From NCBI GenBank assembly GCA_030524805.1, contig JAUNFY010000008.1:1-64000 (forward strand): a stretch of DNA of 64,000 nucleotides, in the 5' to 3' direction. The position numbers were made by a program, and so were the translations under genes. The stretch comes from Bacteroidales bacterium. Lineage in GTDB: Bacteria > Bacteroidota > Bacteroidia > Bacteroidales > Muribaculaceae. Each line of letters starts with the position of its first letter. Positions within the stretch are counted from its first letter, which is position 1. Shown piece after piece: positions 10,071 to 17,981 of the stretch. Under the pieces are notes generated by a model. The model searched no databases, was not told the DNA's origin, and saw only the letters and a program-made list of their open reading frames with translations.

Positions 10071-10107
10071 ACAGGACAGATACATCAAATCAATAAAATC
10101 GACGAAT

Positions 10108-10686
10108 ATGGAACATATCGAGATAGAAAAGCATCCTTTCGAACCATTCTTGCCCGAAGGCGCGAAAGTGCTCGTGCTCGGCACCTTTCCTCCTGGCGAA
10201 CACCGATGGAGCATGAATTTCTATTACCCGAATCCCATCAATGACTTCTGGCGGATATGCGGGCTTCTATTCCTGAACGACAAAAACGCACTCTACGATG
10301 TAGAGCGGAAAACATTCAGGGAGCAGGAGTGCAGGAAACTGGCAACCGACCACCACATAGCACTCAACGACACAGCAAGAGAAGTAAGAAGACTCAAGGG
10401 AAACGCTTCCGATAAGTATCTTGAGATTCTCAAGCCTGTGCCGCTTCAGGAATTGCTTGATAAGATTCCTGATTGCCACACCATAGCCACCACCGGAGAA
10501 AAAGCGGCGGACGTCATCGCCGGTCTCACCGGGACGACCATACCCAAGGTAGGAGAGATGGTGGAGTCAGACTCGGGTCTGAGAATATGGCGCATGCCAT
10601 CAACCAGCCGGGCCTATCCTATGAAGATGGAGCTTAAGGCTGAACATTATGCCCGGCTGTTTCGCGATGCAGGCTGCTTTTCCTGA
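10108..10686 (+). CDS. Uracil-DNA glycosylase superfamily protein (MUG-like)
   Basis: The start is the ATG at 10108 (MEHIEIEKHPFEPFLPEGAK); an upstream frame extension to 10057 is mostly Lys/Ile/Ser and lies in the promoter region. The 192-residue protein has the two hallmark loops of the superfamily: VLVLGTFPPG at residues 21-30, equivalent to the catalytic GxxPG loop, and PSTSRA near the C-terminus, equivalent to the DNA-intercalating HPSPLS/PSTS loop. FYYPNPINDFW at residues 39-48 is the base-stacking segment. Such proteins remove uracil, hypoxanthine or mismatched thymine from DNA. Which base is excised here is not predictable. Bacteroidetes relatives of this short form are usually annotated only to superfamily. 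It converges on lipA with a three-base gap. Confidence 0.8.
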   Translation: MEHIEIEKHPFEPFLPEGAKVLVLGTFPPGEHRWSMNFYYPNPINDFWRICGLLFLNDKNALYDVERKTFREQECRKLATDHHIALNDTAREVRRLKGNASDKYLEILKPVPLQELLDKIPDCHTIATTGEKAADVIAGLTGTTIPKVGEMVESDSGLRIWRMPSTSRAYPMKMELKAEHYARLFRDAGCFS

Positions 10687-10689
10687 CGT

Positions 10690-11538
10690 TCAATTCACGT
10701 GGGCTTCCGCATGATAGGAGGAGCGCACCATGGGTGCCGATTCCACATGGCGGAATCCACGCCGCAGACCTTCCTGACGATATAGCTCGAATGTGTCGGG
10801 ATGGATGTATTCCTTCACCGGATAGTGCCGGGCGGTGGGTTGCAGGTATTGTCCGATGGTCATCACCTCGCATCCTACCTCCCGGAGATCGTCCATCGTC
10901 TGCAGTATCTCATCCGGAGTCTCTCCAAGGCCAAGCATGATGCCGCTTTTGGAGCGGATTCCGCTTTCCGCAATCTGCCGGATGACGGCAAGCGATTTGT
11001 CATAGGTGGCGCTGCAGCGCACTTCCGGAGTGAGACGTCTGACAGTCTCCAGATTATGCGATATGACTTCGGGGCGACAATCTATCACTTGCTGAACCAA
11101 TTCCTTTCGTCCCTGAAAATCCGGTATCAGGACTTCCATAGTCACTTCCGGACATTCCGACTTGAGGCTGCTGATCATTTCAGCCCAATGGCCCGCACCC
11201 AAATCCGGCAAATCGTCGCGGTCTACCGACGTGATGACAATATGCTTCAAGGCAAGCGACTTTACAGAATCTACAATTTCCGTTATCTCCTTGCGCTCGA
11301 GCGGCAGCGGACGCCCCGTCGCCACATTGCAAAACCGACAGTTGCGTGTGCAGATGTTGCCACCGATCATGAAAGTCGCTGTTCCACGCCCCCAGCAATC
11401 CGCCCTGTTAGGGCATAGTCCGCTTGAGCATATCGTGTGCAGATGCTTTTCATTGAGTAATCCCACTACCTGACTTGTCTTGAAGCCACGGGGCAGTTTT
11501 ATCTTAAGCCATTCCGGCTTTCTTCTGAAATCGGCCAT
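10690..11538 (-). CDS. lipA: Lipoyl synthase
   Basis: 282 residues. LipA is a radical SAM enzyme that inserts two sulfur atoms into protein-bound octanoyl groups, completing lipoate on the E2 and GcvH subunits. Both clusters are seen: the auxiliary CX4CX5C set at C37, C42 and C48, and the radical SAM CX3CX2C at C63, C67 and C70. The C-terminal RSSY serine ligand of the auxiliary cluster is also present. The gene is last in the operon with the DHHW protein, five bases downstream of its stop, and is transcribed with the three O-acetylation-type genes from the promoter at 15485-15515. No lipB or lplA is near, so octanoyl transfer must be encoded elsewhere. Confidence 0.96.
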   Translation of the reverse strand: MADFRRKPEWLKIKLPRGFKTSQVVGLLNEKHLHTICSSGLCPNRADCWGRGTATFMIGGNICTRNCRFCNVATGRPLPLERKEITEIVDSVKSLALKHIVITSVDRDDLPDLGAGHWAEMISSLKSECPEVTMEVLIPDFQGRKELVQQVIDCRPEVISHNLETVRRLTPEVRCSATYDKSLAVIRQIAESGIRSKSGIMLGLGETPDEILQTMDDLREVGCEVMTIGQYLQPTARHYPVKEYIHPDTFELYRQEGLRRGFRHVESAPMVRSSYHAEAHVN

Positions 11539-11543
11539 AATGA

Positions 11544-13157
11544 TTATTCTTCAGTTTGTTCGGTCGTACCGGTATTTTCGGTTGTTCCCTCGTTATCGGG
11601 AATCTCCGTTTTTTCTATTTTGTTTGTATTTTCGTTGCTTTCGGATGGTTCCTGAGCTGACGTCTGCGGCACAGTAACTGTTGATTCCGACGCTTTGTTT
11701 TCATTCCGGGTCTTACTTTCGGTGCTTGACGGGAGAGTGGCATCCTTATGGTTCTGACCGGTATCAGGCGTTGCCACTCCACCCTTCTGCGTCAGCATTT
11801 TCTTCACTTTCGAGGCGCTTCCGCTGCTGTAGGCGTTGAAGACATTGAAGCAAACCGCTATGTCGGTGATACCGTTATCGGCCACATATTGCTTCAGGTT
11901 GTGGGTGAAATACCTGAAATCCACCACATGCACTTCATTGAATGAATAAAGTAGATTGCCGGGAACAGCATTGCCGTATGAATCCTTGATGATAAGCAGC
12001 CTCCTGTTGCCGAGAGTGGATGTCTTTACCTTGACAAAGACCTGGTCGCTGCCGATAAATGTGAGATAGGCGTTTCCACTGCCATCCTTGAAATGCTTGA
12101 AAAGCGATGATTTGTAAGGCTTCGACTCCTTCACTATCCGGAAGTTCTTGTCGAGAGTGTAGGCTACATATTGTGCCTCATAGCTGACCTGAGAGGGAAC
12201 ATAATATATGAAATCCTCAGGGGCATTCTTCACCGCTATATCCTTTGAATATCCATACATGGAGCCTACGAAATCTTTAACTTCGTGACGATCGTAGGCA
12301 TCAAGTCCGCGAAACGGTACACCTGCTGCCTGTGCCAGACGACGCGCGGCATAATATCCGCCAAGGCCTGCCCAGTGATGGTCGGTGCGCAGATATATGT
12401 CTTCTTTAGTGTGGCGTGAAAGTTCATCATATACATCTACAAACTTCACTTTAGGTGACAGACGGTCGCGCACGCTGTAGATAAACGGTTTCTGCGGATT
12501 GCTTGCTTTCGCAGCCTTTGCAGGGAGATAAAATTCCGTTGCGAGCGGTGCGATCATGGCATATACCTGCTGCGCCGGGAATGTAGCGGCAAGCGTGTTG
12601 AGCAGGTCAACATATCCTCCGCCTCCTTTGGAAGTGCCGCCAAAAGCCATGAGAGCCCTGACATTTTCACCTTTTCCGACTATGATTGTACCCGAATCGC
12701 CAAGTTTAGCATTGCCATCTTCTATGTCGGCTGGAGCCTCAGCCAACGTATCCGGACGTTGTTCAGAGTCCTCCCGTAATTCGCCCGGTTCTGTCTCCGC
12801 TGCGGATGTTTCGGCCACCAGCTGCGTTGCCGGACGGAATGAAACGGCTTCCTCTTCAGGAAGGAAATTGCCGCGCATGGCATTTCTTATGTTCATGCTC
12901 ATTGTCATCAGCAAATCGCGATAAGGCTCGGTATCGCTAAACCATGATGAAACCGCGGCCGTGAATTCAGCCGGATTGGAGGAATAGTCGGCCATATCCG
13001 GGAATTCCTTAAGATCGCGTTTCTCAAGTTCGGAATATTCCGATCTCGGAAAGAATACGAAGACCACCGTGAGAATGGCAAATACAATTCCCACAATCAC
13101 TATATACATCACAGATGCGCCATGCCGACGCACTTTATTTCCCTGCTCTTGTTCCAT
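11544..13157 (-). CDS. DHHW/AlgX-like periplasmic O-acetylation protein
   Basis: 537 residues. One N-terminal transmembrane segment (VMYIVIVGIVFAILTVVFVFF, split here only by description) anchors a periplasmic domain. The hallmark DHHW is at about 259-262 within LRTDHHWAGLGGYYAARRL, as in the SGNH-like AlgX/AlgJ and bacterial DHHW proteins that transfer acetyl groups received from an MBOAT partner. Residues about 445-537 are a Ser/Thr/Glu/Asn-rich disordered tail, including NTGTTEQTEE at the very end, which is unusual for the family. The gene starts immediately after the MBOAT stop codon with no intervening base, so the two are almost surely translated together. The acceptor polysaccharide or peptidoglycan is unknown. 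Confidence 0.85.
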   Translation of the reverse strand: MEQEQGNKVRRHGASVMYIVIVGIVFAILTVVFVFFPRSEYSELEKRDLKEFPDMADYSSNPAEFTAAVSSWFSDTEPYRDLLMTMSMNIRNAMRGNFLPEEEAVSFRPATQLVAETSAAETEPGELREDSEQRPDTLAEAPADIEDGNAKLGDSGTIIVGKGENVRALMAFGGTSKGGGGYVDLLNTLAATFPAQQVYAMIAPLATEFYLPAKAAKASNPQKPFIYSVRDRLSPKVKFVDVYDELSRHTKEDIYLRTDHHWAGLGGYYAARRLAQAAGVPFRGLDAYDRHEVKDFVGSMYGYSKDIAVKNAPEDFIYYVPSQVSYEAQYVAYTLDKNFRIVKESKPYKSSLFKHFKDGSGNAYLTFIGSDQVFVKVKTSTLGNRRLLIIKDSYGNAVPGNLLYSFNEVHVVDFRYFTHNLKQYVADNGITDIAVCFNVFNAYSSGSASKVKKMLTQKGGVATPDTGQNHKDATLPSSTESKTRNENKASESTVTVPQTSAQEPSESNENTNKIEKTEIPDNEGTTENTGTTEQTEE

Positions 13158-14624
13158 TTAGAATCTTGTATAGATAAAAGCATTGTTGGTGGCTCCCACA
13201 AGGAGAGCTACGCAACAGATAAGTATCACGACAGATACCAGCGCATGGCAGAACTGCACCGTATAGTTGCCCGCGATTTCGTTTTTGGTGGCGATCCATT
13301 CACCGAACCGCTCAGCCTGCCTCCTGACGGGGAGACAAAGAATAAGGGCAGCCACCCAAAGCCAGAGGTTATCGATCAATACGCTTTCCACATGCACTGG
13401 CAAGCCCTGCGACTCATTGAATCCGAAGAAGGCGGTGAAGAACTGCGACATGCGGCCGAAATCGTCGAAATAGAAAAGCCCCCATCCTACGATGATGAGA
13501 AATATGCTGTAGACATAAAGTCCCAGTTTCGGCACATTCCACCTCAGCAACGTATACTTCTCTATCATTATTATCAATCCGAAATAAACACCCCAGATGA
13601 TGAAGTTCCAGCTTGCGCCATGCCACATACCGGTGAGGAACCATACGGTCATGATGTTGAGCGCCTGATGCCTTCTGTTGCCACCCATCGGGATGTAGAC
13701 ATAATCGCGGAAGAATGATCCGAGGCTGATATGCCATCTCCTCCAGAAGTCGGTCATCGACGTGCAGGTGTAGGGATGGTTGAAATTTTCCGGGAAATGG
13801 AATCCGACACATCGTCCGATGCCGATCGCCATGTCGGAATATCCGGAAAAGTCGAAATATATCTGGATTGAGAATGCTACTATGCCAACCCATGCGGCGG
13901 CTGCCGACAGATTATCCAGATTTCCGCTGAGCAATGATGTGGCTATCTCACCCATTATGTTGGCTATGATCACTTTCTTACCCAGCCCGATTATGAACCT
14001 GTAGATGCCGTCTGCGACATCATCGGGTGTAGCATGCCGCCGTGAGATTTCAGATGCAACAGTGCCGTATCTCACTATCGGGCCCGCAATAAGCTGCGGG
14101 AACATCGAGATATAGAGCAGCAGATCGAAATAATTGCGTTGCGGCTTGGATTCGGCGCGATATACATCCACAAGGTAAGATATCGATTGGAATATATAGA
14201 AACTGATGCCTATCGGAAGGGCAATCTGAGGATCAGGAATACCGAAGCCTAACCATCGGGCTATTCCTGAGAAAAAGCCGAGATATTTGAAACTTGCGAG
14301 CGCAGCAAGGTCGGCCATCACACCGACTACAAGCCAAGTCTTTCGCAATGCGTCGGATTCAGTTTTGTCGATAAGAAGACCGCAGATATAATTCACAAGC
14401 ACCACTGCGAGCATCAGGAACACATAGATCGGTTCCCCCCAGGCATAAAAGAGTATGGAGAATATCGTGAGCACAATATTTCTCATCAACATGGGCCGCT
14501 GAAGCCTGTCGTTTTCTCGCAAAGCCCTGGATTCACGCCGCAAATCAATCCGCCCCACAAGCATATAGAGAAGGCCGAAAAGCGGAATGAAACAGAATAT
14601 GAAGAATAAATCGGAAAATACCAC
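13158..14624 (-). CDS. MBOAT-family O-acyltransferase (AlgI-like)
   Basis: 488 residues starting at a GTG. It is a polytopic membrane protein with roughly a dozen hydrophobic segments. MBOAT proteins move acetyl groups across the inner membrane for alginate, peptidoglycan or capsule O-acetylation. The catalytic histidine is H335 in MWHGASWNFIIWG, preceded by the conserved DFWRRWHISLGSFFRDYVYIP block (about 285-305), typical of AlgI/DltB/PatA. The neighbouring SGNH hydrolase and DHHW protein give the usual three-part set: donor translocation, transferase and possibly esterase. No alginate biosynthesis genes are nearby, so cell-wall or exopolysaccharide acetylation is more likely; that is inference. 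Confidence 0.93.
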   Translation of the reverse strand: MVFSDLFFIFCFIPLFGLLYMLVGRIDLRRESRALRENDRLQRPMLMRNIVLTIFSILFYAWGEPIYVFLMLAVVLVNYICGLLIDKTESDALRKTWLVVGVMADLAALASFKYLGFFSGIARWLGFGIPDPQIALPIGISFYIFQSISYLVDVYRAESKPQRNYFDLLLYISMFPQLIAGPIVRYGTVASEISRRHATPDDVADGIYRFIIGLGKKVIIANIMGEIATSLLSGNLDNLSAAAAWVGIVAFSIQIYFDFSGYSDMAIGIGRCVGFHFPENFNHPYTCTSMTDFWRRWHISLGSFFRDYVYIPMGGNRRHQALNIMTVWFLTGMWHGASWNFIIWGVYFGLIIMIEKYTLLRWNVPKLGLYVYSIFLIIVGWGLFYFDDFGRMSQFFTAFFGFNESQGLPVHVESVLIDNLWLWVAALILCLPVRRQAERFGEWIATKNEIAGNYTVQFCHALVSVVILICCVALLVGATNNAFIYTRF

Positions 14625-14630
14625 CGCAGT

Positions 14631-15443
14631 TTATTTTTGAATGTTTTGAATAGTGTTTTCTATATTGCTGATTATATATGTGGCAAGCATGGATGCACCC
14701 GCTTCATTCGTGTGGACGCCATCAGACGTGAACACAGGAGCGTCGGCTTCCACTTCATGACGTATGTCGACGTCACGGTCAGCACGGAGCGTCGTGATGC
14801 CCTTCGATGCCGCGGTCCCGGCGATAATGTCGGATATCGTATGAGTGACAGAAGCCGGCACTTTCGACATCTCAAGTGGGGCGACAAGCATTAGCTTGCT
14901 GTCCGGCAACGATTGGGTAAGAATGTCGCATACGAGCGCCACACTGCCTTGAAGCGATGTTACATCAGAGGGTTGAGTCGACAGCGTGTATTCCAGCAGG
15001 TCCTGTATCGTGTCGTATATACCGGGCCGCCTATCAGCAAACCAGGCATCGTTGGCTCCGGCAAAAACAATTACCAGATCGGGAACGACCGAGATTCCGG
15101 CAGATACGCGTCCGATAAGACGTCGAGCCTGATTATATATCACGTTGTCGTCGTGAAGCACCTCGCTATAGAATGCAGTGTCGCATCGAGTCGCGCATGT
15201 ATTTGTCCATGTGGCACCACTTCTGGCATACACCTCTATAGCATCCGCTATTCCGGTCTGTTTCAGTTTATGGCTCCAGCCTTTGGCATTCTCGCACGAA
15301 TCGCCTCCTATCCATGTCATTGAGTCGCCGAGAAGGGCTATCCTGACGCCCGACCCGGCTGCAGCTGCCGGAATTAAAGACAACAATACCGACAACGACA
15401 TATTTCTGAATTGATTTTTATATCGAATTTTACTGATATTCAT
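14631..15443 (-). CDS. SGNH/GDSL hydrolase, exported
   Basis: The start at 15443 leaves a 35-base leader from the promoter at 15485-15515. The first 30 residues (basic, then SLSVLLSLIPAAAAG) form a signal peptide. The 270-residue protein carries the SGNH blocks: GDSMT with nucleophile Ser41 (block I), FAGANDAW (block III) and DGVHTNEAG (block V, Asp-His of the triad). Such enzymes act as O-acetyl esterases or transferases on sugars. It is the first gene of the operon with the MBOAT and DHHW genes, six bases upstream of the MBOAT GTG, so its acetyl substrate is probably the product or donor of that pair. An alternative ATG at 15458 is possible. Confidence 0.85.
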   Translation of the reverse strand: MNISKIRYKNQFRNMSLSVLLSLIPAAAAGSGVRIALLGDSMTWIGGDSCENAKGWSHKLKQTGIADAIEVYARSGATWTNTCATRCDTAFYSEVLHDDNVIYNQARRLIGRVSAGISVVPDLVIVFAGANDAWFADRRPGIYDTIQDLLEYTLSTQPSDVTSLQGSVALVCDILTQSLPDSKLMLVAPLEMSKVPASVTHTISDIIAGTAASKGITTLRADRDVDIRHEVEADAPVFTSDGVHTNEAGASMLATYIISNIENTIQNIQK

Positions 15444-15484
15444 AGCGATTGAGCACATTCACAGAACGTCTCCATTTAAGACTG

Positions 15485-15515
15485 CAAAATTACTACTTTT
15501 TTATGACTTATCCAA
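15485..15515 (-). promoter_or_regulatory. Promoter of the SGNH-MBOAT-DHHW-lipA operon
   Basis: Minus strand TTG (15515-15513), exactly 20 bases, TAATTTTG (15492-15485). The predicted start point near 15478 gives a leader of about 35 bases before the SGNH start. Confidence 0.7.
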
Positions 15516-15728
15516 TGAAGTTGAATAATCTTTTTCACATATTTCTCACCCGCTTTCCACATCTTCTTTTCAAACTCTTTATTGCCTTCTGAAAATAAAA
15601 ACAATCCGTCTACTTCAAAAAAGCCGGATTTGGCAAAACGGGGACCAAACCAATGACGCTCGGCCGGCGTTATAGTTTAAAATCCATTAAAAACCTATAT
15701 CTTATGATATATTAATACTTGAAAAATT

Positions 15729-16292
15729 ATGAACAGATTAATCTTAAAGACAGTAAGCCGCTATTGGTGGTTTCCTGTAGTAATTGGAATTCTCGCCATT
15801 GGTCTTGGTATATGGGTTCTCGCAAGTCCTGACACTTCCCTGGCAGCTCTCGCATATACTTTTGCTGTAGTAATCAGCGCTGTCGGTTTTCTCGACATCA
15901 CGTTCTCGCTCATGAGCATAGGCAGCCTGACCGGATGGGGCTGGAAATTCTTCATCGGCATTGTGGAGATCGTATGCGGCATCTGGCTGCTGATGCTTCC
16001 AGAAAACCAGATGATAAGCGCCTTCATCTATGGCGTCGGATTCTACCTTATATTCCTTGTGCTCAACGCCATCTCCGAGACTGTGCTCTACTACGGCACC
16101 TCCAAGGTGTGGCTTGCAATCCTCATATCCTTCATCGTCTGCACATTGGTGCTTGCGCTGATATTCCTCGCCGGACCTCTTGCAGGTGGCATAGCAGTTT
16201 GGTTATATATCGGAATCGCTTTCATCACTTACGGATTCTACCGCCTTCTCATCGGCATCCGCATATATCAGGCCAACAAGGAACTTGAATAA
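15729..16292 (+). CDS. HdeD-family (DUF308) membrane protein
   Basis: 187 residues made almost entirely of six membrane helices in three hairpins, the standard HdeD/DUF308 layout. Examples are WWFPVVIGILAIGLGIWVL, FIGIVEIVCGIWLLMLP and a final YIGIAFITYGFYRLLIGI. The repeated Gly-rich helix starts and the LLxxP turns are typical. E. coli HdeD is linked to acid resistance, but the Bacteroidetes members have no established role. The gene stands alone, followed by a strong terminator at 16321-16354. No convincing -7 element was found in the AT-rich 100 bases before the start. Confidence 0.85.
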   Translation: MNRLILKTVSRYWWFPVVIGILAIGLGIWVLASPDTSLAALAYTFAVVISAVGFLDITFSLMSIGSLTGWGWKFFIGIVEIVCGIWLLMLPENQMISAFIYGVGFYLIFLVLNAISETVLYYGTSKVWLAILISFIVCTLVLALIFLAGPLAGGIAVWLYIGIAFITYGFYRLLIGIRIYQANKELE

Positions 16293-16320
16293 GTAATCAA
16301 AACGACCTCACCAAATATAG

Positions 16321-16354
16321 AAAAGGAAGACTCCCGCTTATGGGAATCTTCCTT
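16321..16354. terminator. Bidirectional terminator between HdeD and HIT genes
   Basis: AAAAGGAAGA-C-TCCC / GGGA-A-TCTTCCTTTT around a five-base loop, with runs of A on the left and T on the right. It can end both the plus-strand HdeD transcript and the minus-strand HIT transcript. Confidence 0.8.
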
Positions 16355-16380
16355 TTCTTCATATTTCACCCGAAAACGAA

Positions 16381-16815
16381 TCAGTCTTCGGAAAGAGCCT
16401 TGCGCATGGCATCTGCCATTTCCGCATACTCCGCATCTGAAAGATATACTTTTCCGGGATTCATCTGGAAAGTACCGCCGTAGTCGGGGCCATCCACATA
16501 CTTCGGCGCAAGATGGAAATGAAGATGCGACAGCTTGTCGCTGTAGGCACCGTAGTTGATCTTCTCCGGATTAAACACCTTGTTCATCGCTCTTGTGACA
16601 CGCGTCACGTCTTTCATGAACGCATCGCGTTCTTCATCGGAGAGTTCATACAGGTCGTTGACGTGATCTTTATATGCCACAAGGCATCGTCCATGATACG
16701 TCTGCTCTTTAAATAAGAATACCCGCGAAACGCTGAGCGGGCAAATCTCAATCATGAGATTGTGGAGTGTCTCGTTGTTGGTGCAATAAAGACAATCTTT
16801 GGGGTCGCTGTGCAT
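16381..16815 (-). CDS. HIT family hydrolase/nucleotidyl protein
   Basis: The start at ATG 16815 gives 144 residues beginning MHSDPKDCLYCTNN. HIT proteins hydrolyse nucleoside phosphoramidates or dinucleoside polyphosphates. The histidine triad is H97, H99 and H101 (LSHLHFHLAPK), and the N-terminal CLYC (C8, C11) is a likely zinc site as in many bacterial HIT proteins. The frame is open to 16896, with in-frame ATGs at 16848 and 16890; both lie in or next to a 13-base inverted repeat at the predicted transcription start, so a longer leader-encoded form cannot be excluded. The gene is divergent from the ROK kinase and the two promoters overlap. Confidence 0.88.
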   Translation of the reverse strand: MHSDPKDCLYCTNNETLHNLMIEICPLSVSRVFLFKEQTYHGRCLVAYKDHVNDLYELSDEERDAFMKDVTRVTRAMNKVFNPEKINYGAYSDKLSHLHFHLAPKYVDGPDYGGTFQMNPGKVYLSDAEYAEMADAMRKALSED

Positions 16816-16846
16816 ATTGAATCTATGTTTTAGGTTTAGTTTTATC

Positions 16847-16890
16847 ATGACAAAAGTTGCAGCCGTACGCGCCGGAACAACTTTTGTCAT
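16847..16890. repeat. 13-base perfect inverted repeat at the HIT transcription start
   Basis: ATGACAAAAGTTG at 16847-16859 is repeated inverted as CAACTTTTGTCAT at 16878-16890, around an 18-base GC-rich centre. The promoter at 16894-16924 would start RNA at about 16888, so the HIT mRNA would begin with this stem. There is no U-run after it, so it is not a normal terminator. A 5'-end stabilising hairpin or an operator over the start point are both possible. Confidence 0.65.
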
Positions 16891-16893
16891 TGG

Positions 16894-16924
16894 CAAAATT
16901 AGCGAAAAAAGGTGGATTAACCAA
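16894..16924 (-). promoter_or_regulatory. Promoter of the HIT gene
   Basis: Minus strand TTG (16924-16922), 20 bases, TAATTTTG (16901-16894). The match and spacing are ideal for a Bacteroidetes primary-sigma promoter. Confidence 0.7.
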
Positions 16925-16943
16925 GTTTTTCAGAAAATACGAT

Positions 16944-16951
16944 TATTTTTG
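16944..16951 (+). promoter_or_regulatory. Candidate -7 element of the ROK-metF-metH operon
   Basis: TATTTTTG fits TAnnTTTG and lies about 48 bases before the ROK start. No clear TTG at -33; the expected position overlaps the -33 element of the divergent HIT promoter. Confidence 0.4.
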
Positions 16952-16999
16952 CTCGTTTCAGAATAATTTATTAATTTCGTGCCCTGATTCAAACGACTG

Positions 17000-17980
17000 A
17001 TGACAATGAACGATTTAAAGCAGAAGTATACCGTAGGTGTCGATTTAGGAGGCACCAATACAGTTTACGCGCTGGTTGATGAAACAGGCGTCATAATCGA
17101 CAAAGCATCTTTTCCAACCGATACCCCTTCGGCCGACATCTGGGCAGATAAGCTGGCAAGCGGCATATCTGAAATGATCGCACGCAATAAACTCGAGATG
17201 CAGATAGCCGGCATCGGAATCGGGGCCCCGAGTGCCAACCCATCTTCGGGCTGCATCGAGGGTGCCACCAATCTGAAATGGGCGCCGCCGGTGCCTTTGG
17301 TAGCGATGATGAAGCAGCGGCTCAAGCTTCCGGTCAGCATCAACAATGATGCCAATGCCGCCGCTCTCGGCGAAAGGGCCTACGGTGTGGCCAAAGGTCT
17401 GGACAATTTCATTGTCATCACTCTCGGCACCGGGGTAGGTGGCGGAGTCGTATGCAACGGCCATCTTCTGTGCGGATCGCGCGGATTCGCCACAGAACTG
17501 GGACACATCACTTTCCCTTTTGCAAAGGGCCGTATGTGCGGCTGCGGACGTGAAGGTTGTTTGGAGACCATTGCCTCGGCAAGAGGTATTGTCACCACAG
17601 CCCGGCGCATGCTCGCTGAATCAGACACGCCTTCATCCCTACGGCAAACCGACACCAGACTGCTGACAGCAAAAATGATAGCCGAAGCTGCGGAAGCAGG
17701 TGATGCCATTGCTCAGGCCGTGTTTAATTTCACAGGATCGTGTCTGGGGAAAGCCGCCGCCCAGTTTGCCGCGTTCTCAGATCCGGATGCCATAATCCTG
17801 TTTGGCGGTGTCGCTAAAGCCGGCAGACTTCTCACCGAACCCATGGCCAAAGCTTTCGAGGCCGACGTGCTTCACCTTTACCGCGGCAGGGTAAAGATTT
17901 TAACTTCATCGCTGTGTGATGCGGAGGCTGCACTTATCGGAGCTGCGTCTCTGCCACTACTTCCTTCCCAACCGAAATAA
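17000..17980 (+). CDS. ROK-family sugar kinase, probable glucokinase
   Basis: 326 residues. An N-terminal ATP-binding motif GVDLGGTNTVYALVD (about 13-27) is followed by the sugar-binding region INNDANAAALGE, with the catalytic Asp of the NND motif near residue 116. Then come GTGVGGG and the ROK zinc signature: GHIT followed by CGCGREGCLE around 170-190. ROK kinases phosphorylate glucose, N-acetylglucosamine, N-acetylmannosamine or fructose. The Bacteroides glucokinases of this length look very similar, so glucose is most likely. It precedes metF by one base, an unexplained pairing of sugar phosphorylation with one-carbon metabolism. Start could also be the ATG two codons later (17006). Confidence 0.9.
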   Translation: MTMNDLKQKYTVGVDLGGTNTVYALVDETGVIIDKASFPTDTPSADIWADKLASGISEMIARNKLEMQIAGIGIGAPSANPSSGCIEGATNLKWAPPVPLVAMMKQRLKLPVSINNDANAAALGERAYGVAKGLDNFIVITLGTGVGGGVVCNGHLLCGSRGFATELGHITFPFAKGRMCGCGREGCLETIASARGIVTTARRMLAESDTPSSLRQTDTRLLTAKMIAEAAEAGDAIAQAVFNFTGSCLGKAAAQFAAFSDPDAIILFGGVAKAGRLLTEPMAKAFEADVLHLYRGRVKILTSSLCDAEAALIGAASLPLLPSQPK

Positions 17981-17981
17981 A

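Larger units (their letters stand above)
9777..10107. other. Divergent intergenic region between GH43 and the UDG-like gene
   Basis: About 330 bases without an established gene. It holds two minus-strand promoters, two AAGTT/AACTT palindromes, one possible small peptide frame, and a short hairpin-forming palindrome (GCGATGCCCGCATCGC) near 9916-9931. The plus-strand start for the UDG-like gene must also lie here; I cannot place it with confidence. Confidence 0.5.

Noticed and set aside
16847..16890. Inverted repeat as an invertible promoter
   Set aside because: Bacteroides invertible promoters are flanked by repeats roughly 100 or more bases apart; here the centre is only 18 bases and contains no promoter.
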